Shown here one piece after another: positions 5,369 through 5,738 of a stretch of 5,738 nucleotides of DNA; the stretch's first letter is position 1; the number at the start of each line of letters is the position of its first letter. Made by a program: the position numbers and the translations under genes. A model generated the notes under the pieces. It was not told the DNA's origin. It searched no databases and saw only the letters and a list, made by a program, of their open reading frames with translations. The DNA is from an uncultured Oscillospiraceae bacterium (GTDB taxonomy: Bacteria > Bacillota_A > Clostridia > Oscillospirales > Oscillospiraceae), in the NCBI GenBank assembly GCA_934667865.1, contig CAKUMR010000083.1:1-5738 (forward strand), in the 5' to 3' direction.

Positions 5369-5738
5369 ATGGTAGAAATTGACAAGCCGCGTATTGAGTG
5401 TATCGACTCTCCGGAAGATCCGTCCCATGGCGTATTCATCGTAGAACCTCTGGAAAGAGGCTACGGCACCACTCTGGGTAACTCTCTCAGACGGATTCTG
5501 CTTTCTTCTCTGCCCGGCACTGCCGCGACCTCCATCAAGATCGCCGGCGTGCAGCATGAGTTTTCCACGATTCCCGGCGTCAAGGAAGACGTCACGGAGA
5601 TCGTGCTGAACATCAAGCAGATCATCGCCAAGATGAACTGTGATGGCGTGAAAACTGTCTATATTGACGCGACCGGCGAGTGCGAAGTCACTGCCGGCGA
5701 CATCAAGACCGACGCGGATGTCGAGATCCTGAACAAGG
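5369..5738 (+). CDS. rpoA: DNA-directed RNA polymerase alpha subunit, N-terminal part
   Basis: The first 123 codons are present and the gene runs off the right edge, so less than half of the usual roughly 315-residue protein is visible. Alpha dimerises to nucleate assembly of core RNA polymerase. The visible part is the N-terminal domain: an opening strand ([17 protein letters not shown], 1-17), the dimerisation and beta-binding hallmark [20 protein letters not shown] (29-48), [20 protein letters not shown] (63-82), and then [20 protein letters not shown] (97-116). [15 protein letters not shown] is essentially invariant in bacteria. The C-terminal DNA-binding domain and linker are outside the window. 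The next gene is expected to be rplQ, which cannot be confirmed here. Codon use is of the highly expressed type. Confidence 0.97.
   Translation, partial: MVEIDKPRIECIDSPEDPSHGVFIVEPLERGYGTTLGNSLRRILLSSLPGTAATSIKIAGVQHEFSTIPGVKEDVTEIVLNIKQIIAKMNCDGVKTVYIDATGECEVTAGDIKTDADVEILNK

Overview
This window is an uninterrupted piece of the ribosomal-protein spc/alpha superoperon, all on the + strand. In order it carries the 3' end of rpmD (L30), rplO (L15), secY, adk, map, a small KOW-domain RNA-binding protein gene, infA (IF-1), rpmJ (L36), rpsM (S13), rpsK (S11), rpsD (S4) and the 5' part of rpoA (RNA polymerase alpha). The gene order, strong AAGGAGG-type Shine-Dalgarno sites, the L14e-like KOW gene between map and infA, and rpsD between rpsK and rpoA indicate a Gram-positive bacterium of the Bacillota. 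Class Clostridia is most likely: Bacillus subtilis has the KOW gene at this place but keeps rpsD elsewhere. The fairly GC-rich coding sequence and the zinc-free S4 beginning MAKNTQPVLKRCRTLG suggest a gut-type lineage near Oscillospiraceae/Ruminococcaceae. That family placement is an inference from memory of related sequences.

Layout. Positions 1-1796 hold the end of L30, L15 and the SecY translocon channel. L15 and SecY are joined with no spacer (TAA followed directly by a GTG start). Positions 1809-3512 hold the 'housekeeping insert': adenylate kinase, methionine aminopeptidase (ATGA overlap with adk) and the KOW protein. Positions 3494-3862 hold IF-1, which starts at TTG inside the KOW gene, and L36, which lies at 3749-3862 and is only 37 codons long. 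Positions 3883-5287 hold the alpha-operon ribosomal proteins S13, S11 and S4. An 81-base gap, the largest in the window, precedes rpoA, which runs off the right edge.

Together the genes supply both ribosomal subunits (L30, L15, L36; S13, S11, S4), initiation (IF-1), N-terminal processing of nascent chains (Map), membrane insertion and secretion (SecY), nucleotide balance (Adk) and transcription (RpoA). No stretch longer than 81 bases lacks a gene. I see no convincing terminator, mobile element, tRNA/rRNA, CRISPR array or phage-derived gene. Transcription probably enters from upstream and continues past the right edge.

I found no previously undescribed multi-gene system here; this is a conserved core operon. 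The points worth a second look are small: the poorly characterised KOW protein, the TTG start of infA nested in that gene with a hairpin just upstream, the hairpin and 9-codon reading frame in the rpsD-rpoA gap, the mixture of zinc-binding and zinc-free protein forms, and a codon-usage break at map.
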